Source: Salipiger sp. H15 (GTDB lineage Bacteria; Pseudomonadota; Alphaproteobacteria; Rhodobacterales; Rhodobacteraceae). Taken from it: 64,000 bases of DNA. The notes below the pieces were generated by a model, which ran no database searches, was not told the origin of the DNA, and saw only the letters and a program-made list of their open reading frames with translations. The position numbers were made by a program, and so were the translations under genes. This document shows positions 31,179 to 40,237 of this stretch, in pieces; within the stretch, counting starts at the first letter, position 1; the number at the start of each line of letters is the position of its first letter. The stretch lies in NCBI RefSeq assembly GCF_040409955.1, contig NZ_CP123385.1, forward strand, positions 1,409,501-1,473,500, written 5' to 3'.

Positions 31179-31661
31179 TCAGGCCGCGTCGGTCCCGCTG
31201 CTGCCCTTGCGCGCCGCCAGCATGTTCACCTTGCGGTATTCCTGCAGGCCGGTCACCTCGCGGCCGATCCAGCCGGGCAGGGGCAGCGGCGTGTCGAGAT
31301 CGGGCAGTTCGACCTCGGCGACGATGATGCCGGCCAGCAGCCCCTCGTAGACATCCACCGTCCAGACCAGCGCGCCCCGGGGGATGTGGTGGCGGGTCTT
31401 CTCGACCACGTCGCCGCCGCAATGGGCGGCGAGCATCTCCTCGGCGTCCTCGGCCGGGATCGGGTATTCGAACTCGTCGCGCGAGAGCCCGTCGCGCTTG
31501 CCCTTGATGCAGAGCGTGGCGCGCCCGTCGTAGAAGCGGACCCGGGCCTTGCGCCCGCCCTCCGCGGCGATCAGCCCGTCCCGCAGGCGCTCGCTGCGCG
31601 CAACTTCCGCCTTCCAGCCGTCATTGGCCACGAGGAACTTGCGCTCGATTTCTTTCGCCAA
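31179..31661 (-). CDS. CYTH-domain (triphosphate tunnel) protein
   Basis: A 160-residue protein of the CYTH family; members hydrolyse tripolyphosphate or related triphosphates using charged residues in a beta tunnel. The diagnostic EIERKFLV motif is at residues 4-11, and ARVRFYDGRATLCIKGKR and EFEYPIPAEDAEEML follow. No ATG is available near the domain start. A TTG at 31661 gives LAKEIERKFLV, so this start is chosen but uncertain. The upstream in-frame stretch is short and not conserved-looking. Convergent with the saccharopine pair. Confidence 0.82.
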   Translation of the reverse strand: MAKEIERKFLVANDGWKAEVARSERLRDGLIAAEGGRKARVRFYDGRATLCIKGKRDGLSRDEFEYPIPAEDAEEMLAAHCGGDVVEKTRHHIPRGALVWTVDVYEGLLAGIIVAEVELPDLDTPLPLPGWIGREVTGLQEYRKVNMLAARKGSSGTDAA

Positions 31662-31847
31662 AGCGGACTCACTTTCGATGAAATACTGGGCACTTCGAGT
31701 ACGCCCGCGCTTTATCTCGCGGCGCGGGGAAAGGCCACAGGGCACCGCGTCGCGCCGGGAAAAATCCCATGAAACTTCGCTGCCTGCGTCCCGCCCACGA
31801 AAAAGGCGCGCCCCGCGGGACGCGCCTTTCGATGCCGGGGCCGGGTC

Positions 31848-32537
31848 TTACTTGGCCGCCTCGTAATGCTCGTCGAGCACCTTGGCGAAGTCCTCGTAGG
31901 ACATGTTCGAGTAGGGCTTGCCGTCGATGAGGAAGGAGGGCGTCGCGGTGATGTTGTCGCGCGTCGCGTTCTCCTGGTACCAGCCGACGAGGGCTTTGAG
32001 CTTGGCGCCATCGTTCATGCAGGCGTCGAGCTGGTCCTTGCCGATGCCGGCCATCAGGCCGATCTTGCGCAGGCCGTCGGCGATGCCCTGGTCGGAGCCC
32101 GCCTTTACCCAGTCGCCCTGGGTCTTGTAGATCATGTCCGAGATGCCGAAGAACTTCGCGGGCTCGCAGCGCGCGACCATGGCCGCCCACATGCCGTACT
32201 TGTCGAAGTAGACGTCGCGGTAGACCAGTTTCACCTTGCCGGTCTTGATGTAGTTCTCGTCGATCTGCGGCAGCACCTCGTTCGAGAAGCGCGCGCAGTG
32301 CGGGCAGGTGAACGAGGCGTATTCGATGATCTCGACGGGGGCGTTCACGTCGCCCTTCACCATCTCGACGATCTCGGGCGCGGTCTCCGCGGCACTGGCC
32401 TCGCTGCTCGCCTCCTGCGCATTGGCCGCACCCGGCAGGGCGACGCCCGCGGTTGTGGTGCGGGCCTCGTCGAGCAGCCAGCCGCCACCAAGGGCGAAAG
32501 TGGCCGCGAGCGCGGCGACGGGAAGAATGCGGGTCAT
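31848..32537 (-). CDS. DsbA-family thiol-disulfide oxidoreductase, exported
   Basis: A 229-residue protein with an N-terminal hydrophobic anchor or signal (about residues 5-40, ending ANA), then a thioredoxin-fold domain with the active-site CPHC at residues 78-81 (YASFTCPHCARFSNE) and a cis-proline loop ATPSFLIDGKPY near 200. It matches the alpha-proteobacterial DsbA/BdbD-like group that forms disulfides in the periplasm. It follows the DciA gene on the same strand, with 61 bases between them including a small hairpin. Confidence 0.92.
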   Translation of the reverse strand: MTRILPVAALAATFALGGGWLLDEARTTTAGVALPGAANAQEASSEASAAETAPEIVEMVKGDVNAPVEIIEYASFTCPHCARFSNEVLPQIDENYIKTGKVKLVYRDVYFDKYGMWAAMVARCEPAKFFGISDMIYKTQGDWVKAGSDQGIADGLRKIGLMAGIGKDQLDACMNDGAKLKALVGWYQENATRDNITATPSFLIDGKPYSNMSYEDFAKVLDEHYEAAK

Positions 32538-32565
32538 GTAAGGTCCTCTTGTGGTTGCCTTGCCT

Positions 32566-32582
32566 GCGGCCTTGCGGGCCGC
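32566..32582 (-). terminator. Small hairpin between the DciA and DsbA-like genes
   Basis: A 6-bp stem (32566-32571 with 32577-32582) and a TTGCG loop after the DciA-type gene on the - strand. There is no T-run. It may be a weak terminator or a chance GC repeat. Confidence 0.3.
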
Positions 32583-32598
32583 GTGTCTGCCCACGGCG

Positions 32599-33108
32599 CT
32601 ACTGCCGCGATTTCGAGATGACGTTGCCGGCGAGCCGCTCGAGCGCGGCGCGCAGGCCTTCGTCATGGATGTCTTCTGCCACCCGGTGCGCCTCGGCCTT
32701 GATCTCGGGCGAGGGTTCGGGCTTCTCGGCCTTGGGCGCATGGCCGAAGGCGACGCGGCCCTCGGCGAAGCCGGTGGCGGCGGTCTGGGTGATGCGGACG
32801 CGCGCGATGGCGTTGTAGCCGTAGACCGCGTTGACCTTCTCGCGCAGCTGTTCCTTCTGCATCTCGAGCAGCGGCGCGTTGGCGCCGGTGGTCAGCAGCG
32901 TCAGCGTCGCGCCGAGCCCCTGCTGGCGCGCGTAGCTGACCTCGACCGGGCGGGCCATGGCGGCGATGTCGGCGCCGACGATCTCGTCCCAATGGGTCAG
33001 CAGGCGCGACTGCGCGAAGCCACGGCTTTCGCTGGCCTTGCGGATCTGCGCGTTGAGCAGCCCCGAGGTCTTTGCGAAGCCGTATGTTGAGGTGTTGCGC
33101 CGTGCCAT
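32599..33108 (-). CDS. DciA/DUF721-family protein
   Basis: A 169-residue protein of the DUF721 family, which includes DciA, the replacement for DnaC as helicase-loading partner in most bacteria. The N-terminal domain holds the usual SRLLTHWDEIVGADIAAMARP (about 33-53) and LTLLTTGANAPLLEMQKEQL (about 69-88). The C-terminal part (about 120-169) is a charged helical tail. It lies beside dsbA and divergent from mutY, with 74 bases between the starts, a common order in Rhodobacteraceae. The replication role is inferred from family. Confidence 0.88.
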   Translation of the reverse strand: MARRNTSTYGFAKTSGLLNAQIRKASESRGFAQSRLLTHWDEIVGADIAAMARPVEVSYARQQGLGATLTLLTTGANAPLLEMQKEQLREKVNAVYGYNAIARVRITQTAATGFAEGRVAFGHAPKAEKPEPSPEIKAEAHRVAEDIHDEGLRAALERLAGNVISKSRQ

Positions 33109-33182
33109 CTTGAATCCCTCTCTGCGGACCTATTCTAGTGGCCCCGCATCCGCATGCCAGCAGGGAATCGCTTTTGTCGTCG

Positions 33183-34250
33183 ATGATCAAGGGAATGTCA
33201 GCCGCGCGTGACACGGCGCGGGCCGCAGATCTGCTCACATGGTACGATCGCCACGCCCGGGACCTGCCCTGGCGGGTGAGCCCGGCGGCGCGCGCGGCGG
33301 GGGTGAGGCCCGATCCTTACCGCGTCTGGATGTCCGAGATCATGCTGCAGCAGACAACCGTCGCCGCGGTGAAGAGCTATTTCGAGGCCTTCACCGCGCG
33401 CTGGCCGACGGTGTCGGACCTCGCCGCCGCAGAGGACGCCGACGTCATGGCCGCCTGGGCGGGGCTCGGCTATTACGCCCGCGCCCGCAACCTGCTGAAA
33501 TGCGCCCGCGCGGTGGCGGACGAGCATGGCGGGGTCTTCCCGCAGACGCTGGAGGGCCTGCGCGCGCTGCCCGGCGTCGGGCCCTACACGGCGGCGGCGG
33601 TGGCGGCGATCGCCTTCGACCTGCCCGAGACGGTGGTCGACGGCAACGTCGAGCGGGTGATGGCGCGGCTCCACGACGAGCACATGCCGCTGCCGCAGTC
33701 GAAGCCGGTGCTGACCCAATATGCCGCCACGCTGACGCCGCAGGAGCGGCCCGGCGACTACGCGCAGGCGGTGATGGACCTTGGCGCCACGATCTGCACG
33801 CCGCGCAACCCGGCCTGCGGGCTCTGCCCCTGGCGCGGCGCCTGCGCCGCCTGGGACGTGGGCAGCATGGCGGAGCTCCCCAAGAAGGCGCCGAAGAAGC
33901 GCAAGCCGACGCGCCACGGCATCGCCTACCTCGTGAAGCGCGTTGACGGCGCCTGGCTGCTCGAGCGGCGGCCGGACAGCGGGCTTCTGGGCGGGATGCT
34001 GGGCTGGCCCGGCTCGGACTGGTCCGAGGAGGCCCCGGCCGATGCGCCCCCCATTCGCGCCGAGTGGAAGACGCTCAACGCCGAGGCGCGCCACACCTTC
34101 ACCCATTTCCACCTGCGCCTGACCGTCAAGACCGCGCTGGTGCCGATGGAGCGCGCCCCCGAGCGCGGCGATTTCGTCGAGGCCGGGATCTTCGACCCCG
34201 AGGACCTGCCGACCGTCATGCGCAAGGCCTTTGCTCTGACGTCACCCTGA
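33183..34250 (+). CDS. mutY: A/G-specific adenine glycosylase
   Basis: A 355-residue base-excision repair enzyme that removes adenine paired with 8-oxoguanine. MSEIMLQQTTVAAVKSYF (about 45-62) and the helix-hairpin-helix LPGVGPYTAAAVAAIAFD with catalytic aspartate in VVDGNVERVMARL are clear. The iron-sulfur cysteines are in CTPRNPACGLCPWRGAC (about 206-222). A C-terminal NUDIX-like domain (about 240-355) recognises 8-oxoG. Two in-frame ATGs (33183, 33195) lack a good ribosome site; the first is given. Confidence 0.95.
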   Translation: MIKGMSAARDTARAADLLTWYDRHARDLPWRVSPAARAAGVRPDPYRVWMSEIMLQQTTVAAVKSYFEAFTARWPTVSDLAAAEDADVMAAWAGLGYYARARNLLKCARAVADEHGGVFPQTLEGLRALPGVGPYTAAAVAAIAFDLPETVVDGNVERVMARLHDEHMPLPQSKPVLTQYAATLTPQERPGDYAQAVMDLGATICTPRNPACGLCPWRGACAAWDVGSMAELPKKAPKKRKPTRHGIAYLVKRVDGAWLLERRPDSGLLGGMLGWPGSDWSEEAPADAPPIRAEWKTLNAEARHTFTHFHLRLTVKTALVPMERAPERGDFVEAGIFDPEDLPTVMRKAFALTSP

Positions 34251-34356
34251 CCGGCGCGCGCGCCGCATTGACCGCAAAGCCCCGATCGGGACAGTCTGCC
34301 CGCAACCGCCCCTGCAACGCGCCGTGCCAGCCGGGGGAGAAGATGGGTATGTGACG

Positions 34357-35514
34357 ATGGACATGGGTTCGACGATTTCCGCAAGCAGGCTGGCGCGCTG
34401 GACGGCGGCCGCGCCCTTCTGGCTGGTCTACCTTTTGCCGGTGCTGGTCTGGCTCGGCGCGCTGAAGGGCGGGCTCTGGGTGCTGCTGCCACCGCTGGCG
34501 ACGTGGTACCTCTTCTCGGCGCTCGACGCGGCGCTGGGGCTCAACGCCGAGAACGCCGACCCGCAGACCGAGGAGCGCGACCTCTTCTGGTATCGCGCCG
34601 GGGTGATGCTCTGGGCGCCGGTGCAGTTCGTCACGCTGTTCGCGCTGATCTGGTACGTGGCGGGCAACGAAGGGCTGACAGGCTGGGAGAAGTTCGGCGT
34701 CTTCTTCGGCACCGGGGTGATGACCGGCACGGTGGGGATCGTCTATTCCCACGAGCTTCTGCACCAGCGCAACAATCTCGAGCGGCGGCTCGGCGACTGG
34801 CTGCTGGCCATGGTGCTCTACTCGCATTTCCGCTCCGAGCATTTGCTCGTGCATCACCTCTGGGTCGGCACGCCGCGCGATCCGGTCACCGCGCGCTACA
34901 ACGAGGGCTTCCACCGCTACTACCCGCGCGTGCTGCGCGAATGCCCGGTCTCGGCCTTCCGTGCCGAGGCGGCGCTGCTGGCGCGGCGCGGGCTGCCGTG
35001 GTGGCACCGGCGCAACCCGTTCTGGCTCTACCTCGTGCTGCAGCTCGCCATGCTGGCGCTGGCGCTGGTCCTCGGCGGCTGGGGCGGGCTGGTGCTCTTC
35101 CTCGTGCAGGCGGGGGTGGCGATCTGGCAGCTCGAGCTCACCAACTACGTCGAGCATTACGCGCTGACCCGCAAGCACCTCGGGGACGGGCGCTATGAGC
35201 ACGTGAAGCCGCACCATTCGTGGAACTCGGCGCATACCGCGACCAACTGGCTGCTGATCAACCTTCAGCGCCACTCGGACCACCACTACAAGCCCGACCG
35301 GCGCTTCCCGCTCCTGCAGACCTACGCCGAGGCCGAGGCGCCGCAGCTGCCCTACGGCTATCCGCTGATGACCATGGCGGCGATGGTGCCGCCGGTCTGG
35401 CGGCGAGTGATGAACCCGAGGGTGAAGGCCTGGCGCCGGACGTGGTACCCGGAGATCACCGACTGGTCCGACTACAACAAGGCGCGCACGCCCCGGCCGA
35501 AGGGCGCGTCCTGA
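34357..35514 (+). CDS. AlkB-type alkane 1-monooxygenase
   Basis: A 385-residue membrane di-iron hydroxylase. The histidine boxes are complete: HELLHQRN (about residue 132), HLLVHHLW (about 164) and LQRHSDHHY (about 306), plus the NYVEHYAL signature near 264. About six spans are visible. A GTG at 34351 is an alternative start with slightly better spacing to GGGGGAG. Family members hydroxylate medium-chain alkanes or fatty-acid-like substrates with electrons from rubredoxin; no rubredoxin gene is next to it. It stands alone between mutY and the nucleoside operon. Confidence 0.9.
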   Translation: MDMGSTISASRLARWTAAAPFWLVYLLPVLVWLGALKGGLWVLLPPLATWYLFSALDAALGLNAENADPQTEERDLFWYRAGVMLWAPVQFVTLFALIWYVAGNEGLTGWEKFGVFFGTGVMTGTVGIVYSHELLHQRNNLERRLGDWLLAMVLYSHFRSEHLLVHHLWVGTPRDPVTARYNEGFHRYYPRVLRECPVSAFRAEAALLARRGLPWWHRRNPFWLYLVLQLAMLALALVLGGWGGLVLFLVQAGVAIWQLELTNYVEHYALTRKHLGDGRYEHVKPHHSWNSAHTATNWLLINLQRHSDHHYKPDRRFPLLQTYAEAEAPQLPYGYPLMTMAAMVPPVWRRVMNPRVKAWRRTWYPEITDWSDYNKARTPRPKGAS

Positions 35515-35625
35515 GGGGCGCCCCGCGGGATATTTCCGCCTAGGGCCAAGCCCCGCGCCGGAGCGGGATTGCATTCGCTCCTGCCGCCCATCAACATGCG
35601 CGCAGCAAGTAGAAAGAGGTGCGCC

Positions 35626-36018
35626 ATGTCGCTCGAGAAAGCCGCCCGCGCGGTGCGTGAAAACGCCTATGTCCCCTATTCCAAGTTCAAGGTGGGCGCG
35701 GCGCTGCGGGCCCCGTCGGGGGCGATCTATTCCGGCTGCAACGTCGAGAACGTCGCCTATCCCGAGGGCACCTGCGCCGAGGCCGGCGCCATCGCCGCCA
35801 TGGTCGCGGCGGGCGAGACCGAGTTCCTCGAGGCCTATGTCGTCGCCGATTGCGAACACCCGCTGCCGCCCTGCGGCGGCTGCCGCCAGAAGCTGGCCGA
35901 GTTCGGCAAGACCCATGCCAAGGTGACGCTGGCCACCACCGACGGCGCGACGCTCGAAACCACCGTGGGCGAGCTCTTGCCCGGCGCCTTCGGTGCGGGG
36001 CACATGGACCGCGTCTGA
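35626..36018 (+). CDS. cdd: Cytidine deaminase
   Basis: A 130-residue tetrameric-type cytidine deaminase converting (deoxy)cytidine to (deoxy)uridine. Zinc ligands and catalytic glutamate are in EGTCAEAGA (about 46-54) and PPCGGCRQ (about 84-91), and the N-terminal YVPYSKFKVGAAL is typical. The start at 35626 follows an AAAGAGG ribosome site. It is the first gene of the salvage operon and its stop overlaps the deoA start (TGATG). Confidence 0.95.
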   Translation: MSLEKAARAVRENAYVPYSKFKVGAALRAPSGAIYSGCNVENVAYPEGTCAEAGAIAAMVAAGETEFLEAYVVADCEHPLPPCGGCRQKLAEFGKTHAKVTLATTDGATLETTVGELLPGAFGAGHMDRV

Positions 36019-37307
36019 TGGATGCGCGCACCGTCATCGCCGCGCTGCGACGGGGCGAGCCGCCCAGCGAGGAGGGTCTGCGCTGGTTCGCCGCCGGGCT
36101 CGCCGACGGCAGCGTGACCTCGGCGCAGGCCGGGGCCTTTGCCATGGGCGTCTGCCTGCGCGGCCTTTCGGAGGAGGCGCGGGCGGTGCTGACGCTGGCC
36201 ATGCGCGACAGCGGCCACGTGCTGCGCTGGGACCTGCCGGGGCCGGTGCTCGACAAGCATTCGACCGGCGGGGTGGGGGACTGCGTGAGCCTCGTGCTGG
36301 CGCCGATGCTGGCGGCCTGCGGCGTCTATGTGCCGATGATCTCGGGGCGCGGGCTGGGGCACACCGGCGGCACGCTCGACAAGCTCGAGGCGATCCCGGG
36401 CTATGTCACCGACCCCGGCGAGGAGCGGCTGCGCGTCGTCATGCGGGAGGCGGGCTGCGCCATCGTCTCGGCCTCGGAGGGCATCGCGCCCGCGGACCGG
36501 CGGCTCTACGCCATCCGTGACGTGACCGCGACGGTGGAGTCGCTCGATCTCATCACCGCGTCGATCCTGTCGAAGAAGCTGGCGGCGGGGCTCGAGGGGC
36601 TGGTGCTCGACGTCAAGGTCGGCTCCGGCGCCTTCATGAAGACCATGGAGGAGGCGCGGGCGCTGGCGCGCTCGCTGGTCGGCACCGCCAATGCGGCGGG
36701 CTGCCACACATCGGCGCTGATCTCGGGCATGGACGAGCCGCTGGCAGACGCGCTCGGCAATGCCTTGGAGGTGCGCAGTTCGATGGAGGTGCTGACCGGG
36801 GGCGCTGGCGGCCCGCTGCTGGAGCTTTCCGTGGCGCTTGGGGCCGAGCTGCTGGCCGGGGCCGGGATCGGCGGCGGCGAAGGCAAGCTGCGCGAAAGCG
36901 TCGCCAGCGGTGCCGCGGCCGAGCGTTTCGGGCGCATGGTGGCGGGGCTGGGCGGGCCTTCCGATTTCGTCGAGCGCTGGAGCGACATGCTCCCCGAGGC
37001 GCCGGTGGTGATCGACGTGCCCGCGCCCGAGGCGGGCCATGTCGCGGCGATGGACGGCGAGGCGCTGGGGCTCGCGGTGGTGCATCTGGGCGGCGGGCGC
37101 GAGGTCGAGAGCGACCCGGTCGACCCCGCAGTCGGACTTTCCCACGTGCTGCGGCTCGGGCAGGCGGTCGAGGCGGGTCAGCCGCTGGCGCGGGTCCATG
37201 CCGCAGGCGCCGGGGCGGCGGAGGCGGCGGCGCAGGCGGTGCGCGCCGCGATCCGGATCGGCGAGGCGCCGGAGCTCGGCCCGCTGGTGAGAGAAAGGAT
37301 CGCGTGA
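36018..37307 (+). CDS. deoA: Thymidine phosphorylase
   Basis: A 429-residue enzyme splitting thymidine or deoxyuridine into the base and 2-deoxyribose 1-phosphate. DKHSTGGVGD (about 76-85), MISGRGLGHTGGTLDKLEAIPG (about 105-126) and VLDVKVGSGAFMK (about 195-207) are the phosphate- and sugar-binding blocks of the family. The ATG overlaps the cdd stop, and its stop overlaps deoB. Product feeds deoB. Confidence 0.96.
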   Translation: MDARTVIAALRRGEPPSEEGLRWFAAGLADGSVTSAQAGAFAMGVCLRGLSEEARAVLTLAMRDSGHVLRWDLPGPVLDKHSTGGVGDCVSLVLAPMLAACGVYVPMISGRGLGHTGGTLDKLEAIPGYVTDPGEERLRVVMREAGCAIVSASEGIAPADRRLYAIRDVTATVESLDLITASILSKKLAAGLEGLVLDVKVGSGAFMKTMEEARALARSLVGTANAAGCHTSALISGMDEPLADALGNALEVRSSMEVLTGGAGGPLLELSVALGAELLAGAGIGGGEGKLRESVASGAAAERFGRMVAGLGGPSDFVERWSDMLPEAPVVIDVPAPEAGHVAAMDGEALGLAVVHLGGGREVESDPVDPAVGLSHVLRLGQAVEAGQPLARVHAAGAGAAEAAAQAVRAAIRIGEAPELGPLVRERIA

Positions 37308-38524
37308 TGCGGGCATTCCTGGTGGTGATGGATTCGGTGGGCATCGGCGGCGCGCCGGATGCCGCGGCCTATTTCAACGGCGGCGTGCCCGACACCGGGG
37401 CCAACACGCTGGCCCATATCGCGCAGGCCTGCGCCGAGGGACGGGCCGAGGAGGGCCGCAGCGGGCCCTTGCGCCTGCCGGTGCTGGACGCGCTCGGACT
37501 GGGTGCGGCGGTGCGCCTTGCGAGCGGCGACGCGGTGCCGGGGCTCGGGGCGGAGGCCTCGGGCAAGATCGGGGGGCTCTGGGGCGCGGCCTCGGAAAGC
37601 TCGAAGGGCAAGGACACGCCCTCGGGGCACTGGGAACTCGCCGGGCTGCCGGTGCCCTGGGACTGGCATTACTTCCCCGTGGAGCAGCCGGTCTTCCCGG
37701 CGGAGCTGCTGGCCGAGGTCTGCAGGATCGCCGGGGTCGAGGGCACGCTCGGTAATTGCCATGGCTCGGGCACGGTGATGCTCGAGGAGTTCGGCCCCGA
37801 GCACCAGCGCACGGGCAAACCGATCTGCTACACCTCCGCCGACAGCGTCTTCCAGATCGCCGCGCATGAGGAGAGCTTCGGGCTCGACCGGCTGCTGGAC
37901 CTCTGCGAGAAGATCGCGCCGACCCTGCACGCGATGAAGGTGGGCCGGGTCATCGCGCGGCCCTTCCTCGGCGCGCCGGGCAGCTACCGGCGCACCACCA
38001 ATCGCCACGACTACGCGATCATGCCGCCGGAGCCGATCCTCACCAACTGGGTGCAGGACGCCGGGCGCCGCGTCTACGCCATCGGCAAGATCGGCGACAT
38101 CCTCTCGATGCAGGGCATCGACGAGGTGCGCAAGGGCGACGATGCCACGCTGATGACCCACCTGTCGGACCTCGTGGACAGCGCCGAGGACGGCTCGCTC
38201 ACCTTCGCCAATTTCGTCGAGTTCGACAGCCTCTACGGCCACCGGCGCGATGTCTCGGGCTATGCCCGCGCGCTCGAATGGTTCGACGCCGAGCTTGGCC
38301 ATCTGCTGCCGCGCCTGCGCGAAGGCGACCTGCTGCTGATCACCGCCGACCATGGCAACGACCCCACCTGGACCGGCACCGACCACACGCGCGAGCGCGT
38401 TCCGGTGCTTGTGCATGGCCGCGGGGCAGGGCAGATCGGGCAGATCGCATTCGCCGATGTGGCGGCAAGCATCGCGGCGCATCTCGGCGTGCCCGCGCAA
38501 GGACCGGGAAGGAGCTTCCTTTGA
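37307..38524 (+). CDS. deoB: Phosphopentomutase
   Basis: A 405-residue metalloenzyme of the alkaline phosphatase superfamily that moves phosphate between C1 and C5 of (deoxy)ribose. Metal ligand blocks are visible: the N-terminal MDSVGIGGAPDA (about 8-19), KDTPSGHWE near 103, and the C-terminal ITADHGNDPTWTGTDHTRE near 346-364. It makes deoxyribose 5-phosphate, the substrate of DeoC encoded 33 kb upstream. Overlaps deoA and add by four bases each. Confidence 0.96.
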   Translation: MRAFLVVMDSVGIGGAPDAAAYFNGGVPDTGANTLAHIAQACAEGRAEEGRSGPLRLPVLDALGLGAAVRLASGDAVPGLGAEASGKIGGLWGAASESSKGKDTPSGHWELAGLPVPWDWHYFPVEQPVFPAELLAEVCRIAGVEGTLGNCHGSGTVMLEEFGPEHQRTGKPICYTSADSVFQIAAHEESFGLDRLLDLCEKIAPTLHAMKVGRVIARPFLGAPGSYRRTTNRHDYAIMPPEPILTNWVQDAGRRVYAIGKIGDILSMQGIDEVRKGDDATLMTHLSDLVDSAEDGSLTFANFVEFDSLYGHRRDVSGYARALEWFDAELGHLLPRLREGDLLLITADHGNDPTWTGTDHTRERVPVLVHGRGAGQIGQIAFADVAASIAAHLGVPAQGPGRSFL

Positions 38525-39552
38525 GAGACCCCAGAGACCACGACGAGGAAAGCCTGCACCGGATCAAGGGCCTTCCGAAGGTGGAACTTCACCTGCACAT
38601 CGAGGGCGCGGCGCCGCCCGCCTTCATCCGCGGCCTCGCGCAGGAGAAGAAGATCCGCCTCGACGGCGTCTTCGCCGAGGATGGATCCTACATCTACCGC
38701 GACTTCGTGCATTTCCTCGAGGTCTACGAGGCCGCGACCTCGGTGCTGAAATCGCCCGAGGACTACGCCCGCCTGACCGCCGCCGTGCTCGAGGAATGCG
38801 CGCAGAACGGCGTGATCTACGCCGAGACCTTCATCTCGCCCGATTTCTGCGGCGGTGGCGATCTCGGCGCGTGGCGCGAGTACCTGCACGCGATGCAGGA
38901 CGCGGCCGACCGGGCCGAGCGCGACATGGGCATCGCCCTGCGCGGCATCGTCACCTGCGTGCGCCACTTCGGCCCCGAGAAGGCGAAGGCCGCCGCGCGC
39001 TGCGCCGCCGAGACCGCCGGCGAGTGGATCACCGGCTTCGGCATGGGCGGCGACGAGAACCGGGGCGAGCAGCGCGACTTCGCCTACAGCTTCGACATGG
39101 CGCGCGAGGCCGGGCTGCGGCTGACTTCCCATGCCGGCGAATGGCGCGGCGCGGGCGAGGTGCGGCGCGCGATCGAGGATCTGGGGGTCGAGCGCATCGG
39201 CCACGGCGTGCGCGCCATCGAGGATCCGGCACTGGTCGATCTCATCGCCGAGCGCGGCATCACGCTCGAGGTCTGCCCGGGCTCGAACGTGCGGCTCGGC
39301 GTCTACCCGTCGCTCGCGGCGCACCCGATCCAGAAGCTGCGTTCGCGCGGCGCCCGGGTCACCGTCTCGACGGATGACCCGCCGTTCTTCCATGCCAGCA
39401 TGGTGCAGGAGTACGAAAACCTTGCGCGCGGCTTCGGATGGGAGGAAGAGGACTTCATCGAGATTGCCAAGACCTCCGCGGATGCGGCCTTCTGCTCGGC
39501 CGGGACGCGCGAGGCGCTGCTGAAAAGACTGGAGAGCGCATGCAACACCTGA
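38521..39552 (+). CDS. add: Adenosine deaminase
   Basis: A 343-residue zinc enzyme converting (deoxy)adenosine to (deoxy)inosine. HLHIEGA (residues 25-31) is the metal motif. HAGEW (about 204-208), GHGVRAIED (about 227-235) and the catalytic STDDPPFF (about 283-290) follow. No ATG fits the N-terminus. A TTG at 38521 overlaps the deoB stop and has AAGGAG six bases upstream, so TTG initiation is likely. Overlaps upp by 13 bases. Confidence 0.93.
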   Translation: MRDPRDHDEESLHRIKGLPKVELHLHIEGAAPPAFIRGLAQEKKIRLDGVFAEDGSYIYRDFVHFLEVYEAATSVLKSPEDYARLTAAVLEECAQNGVIYAETFISPDFCGGGDLGAWREYLHAMQDAADRAERDMGIALRGIVTCVRHFGPEKAKAAARCAAETAGEWITGFGMGGDENRGEQRDFAYSFDMAREAGLRLTSHAGEWRGAGEVRRAIEDLGVERIGHGVRAIEDPALVDLIAERGITLEVCPGSNVRLGVYPSLAAHPIQKLRSRGARVTVSTDDPPFFHASMVQEYENLARGFGWEEEDFIEIAKTSADAAFCSAGTREALLKRLESACNT

Positions 39553-40169
39553 CCGTCGTCGATCACCCGCTGGTACAGCACAAACTCACCCTGATGCGCG
39601 AGAAGGACACGTCCACCGCCTCCTTCCGCCAGCTCCTGCGCGAGATCTCGCTGCTGCTGGCCTACGAGGTCACCCGCGGGCTGCCCGTCACCACCAAGCA
39701 GATCGAGACCCCGCTCTGCGCCATGGACGCGCCGACCATCGAGGGCAAGAAGCTGGTGCTGGTGTCGATCCTGCGCGCCGGGAATGGCCTGCTGGACGGC
39801 ATCCTCGAGCTGATCCCGGCGGCCCGCGTCGGCTTCGTCGGGCTCTACCGCGACGAGGAGACGCTCGAGCCGGTGCAGTACTACTTCAAGGTCCCGAAGA
39901 ACCTCGAGGACCGCACGGTGATCGCGGTCGACCCGATGCTCGCCACCGGCAATTCCTCGGCGGCGGCGATCGACCTGCTGAAGCAGGCCGGGGCGAAGAA
40001 CATCATCTTCCTGTGCCTGCTGGCCTCGCCCGAGGGCGTCGCGCGCATGAAGGAGGCGCATCCCGACGTGCCGATCATCACCGCCTCGCTCGACGAGAAG
40101 CTCAACGACAAGGGCTACATCGTGCCGGGACTAGGGGATGCGGGCGACCGCATGTTCGGCACAAAATAA
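39540..40169 (+). CDS. upp: Uracil phosphoribosyltransferase
   Basis: A 209-residue enzyme making UMP from uracil and PRPP. The PRPP motif [16 protein letters not shown] (about 129-144) and the uracil-binding C-terminal [12 protein letters not shown] are intact, with the typical MREKDTS near residue 19. It closes the cdd-deoA-deoB-add-upp operon, converting uracil released by DeoA back to nucleotide. Confidence 0.96.
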   Translation: MQHLTVVDHPLVQHKLTLMREKDTSTASFRQLLREISLLLAYEVTRGLPVTTKQIETPLCAMDAPTIEGKKLVLVSILRAGNGLLDGILELIPAARVGFVGLYRDEETLEPVQYYFKVPKNLEDRTVIAVDPMLATGNSSAAAIDLLKQAGAKNIIFLCLLASPEGVARMKEAHPDVPIITASLDEKLNDKGYIVPGLGDAGDRMFGTK

Positions 40170-40237
40170 GCCTTCGCAACGCTTTACAGCTGCGCGGGTG
40201 GCATGCAATGCTGGCCGCGCAGCTTCCCGGGGGCGAC

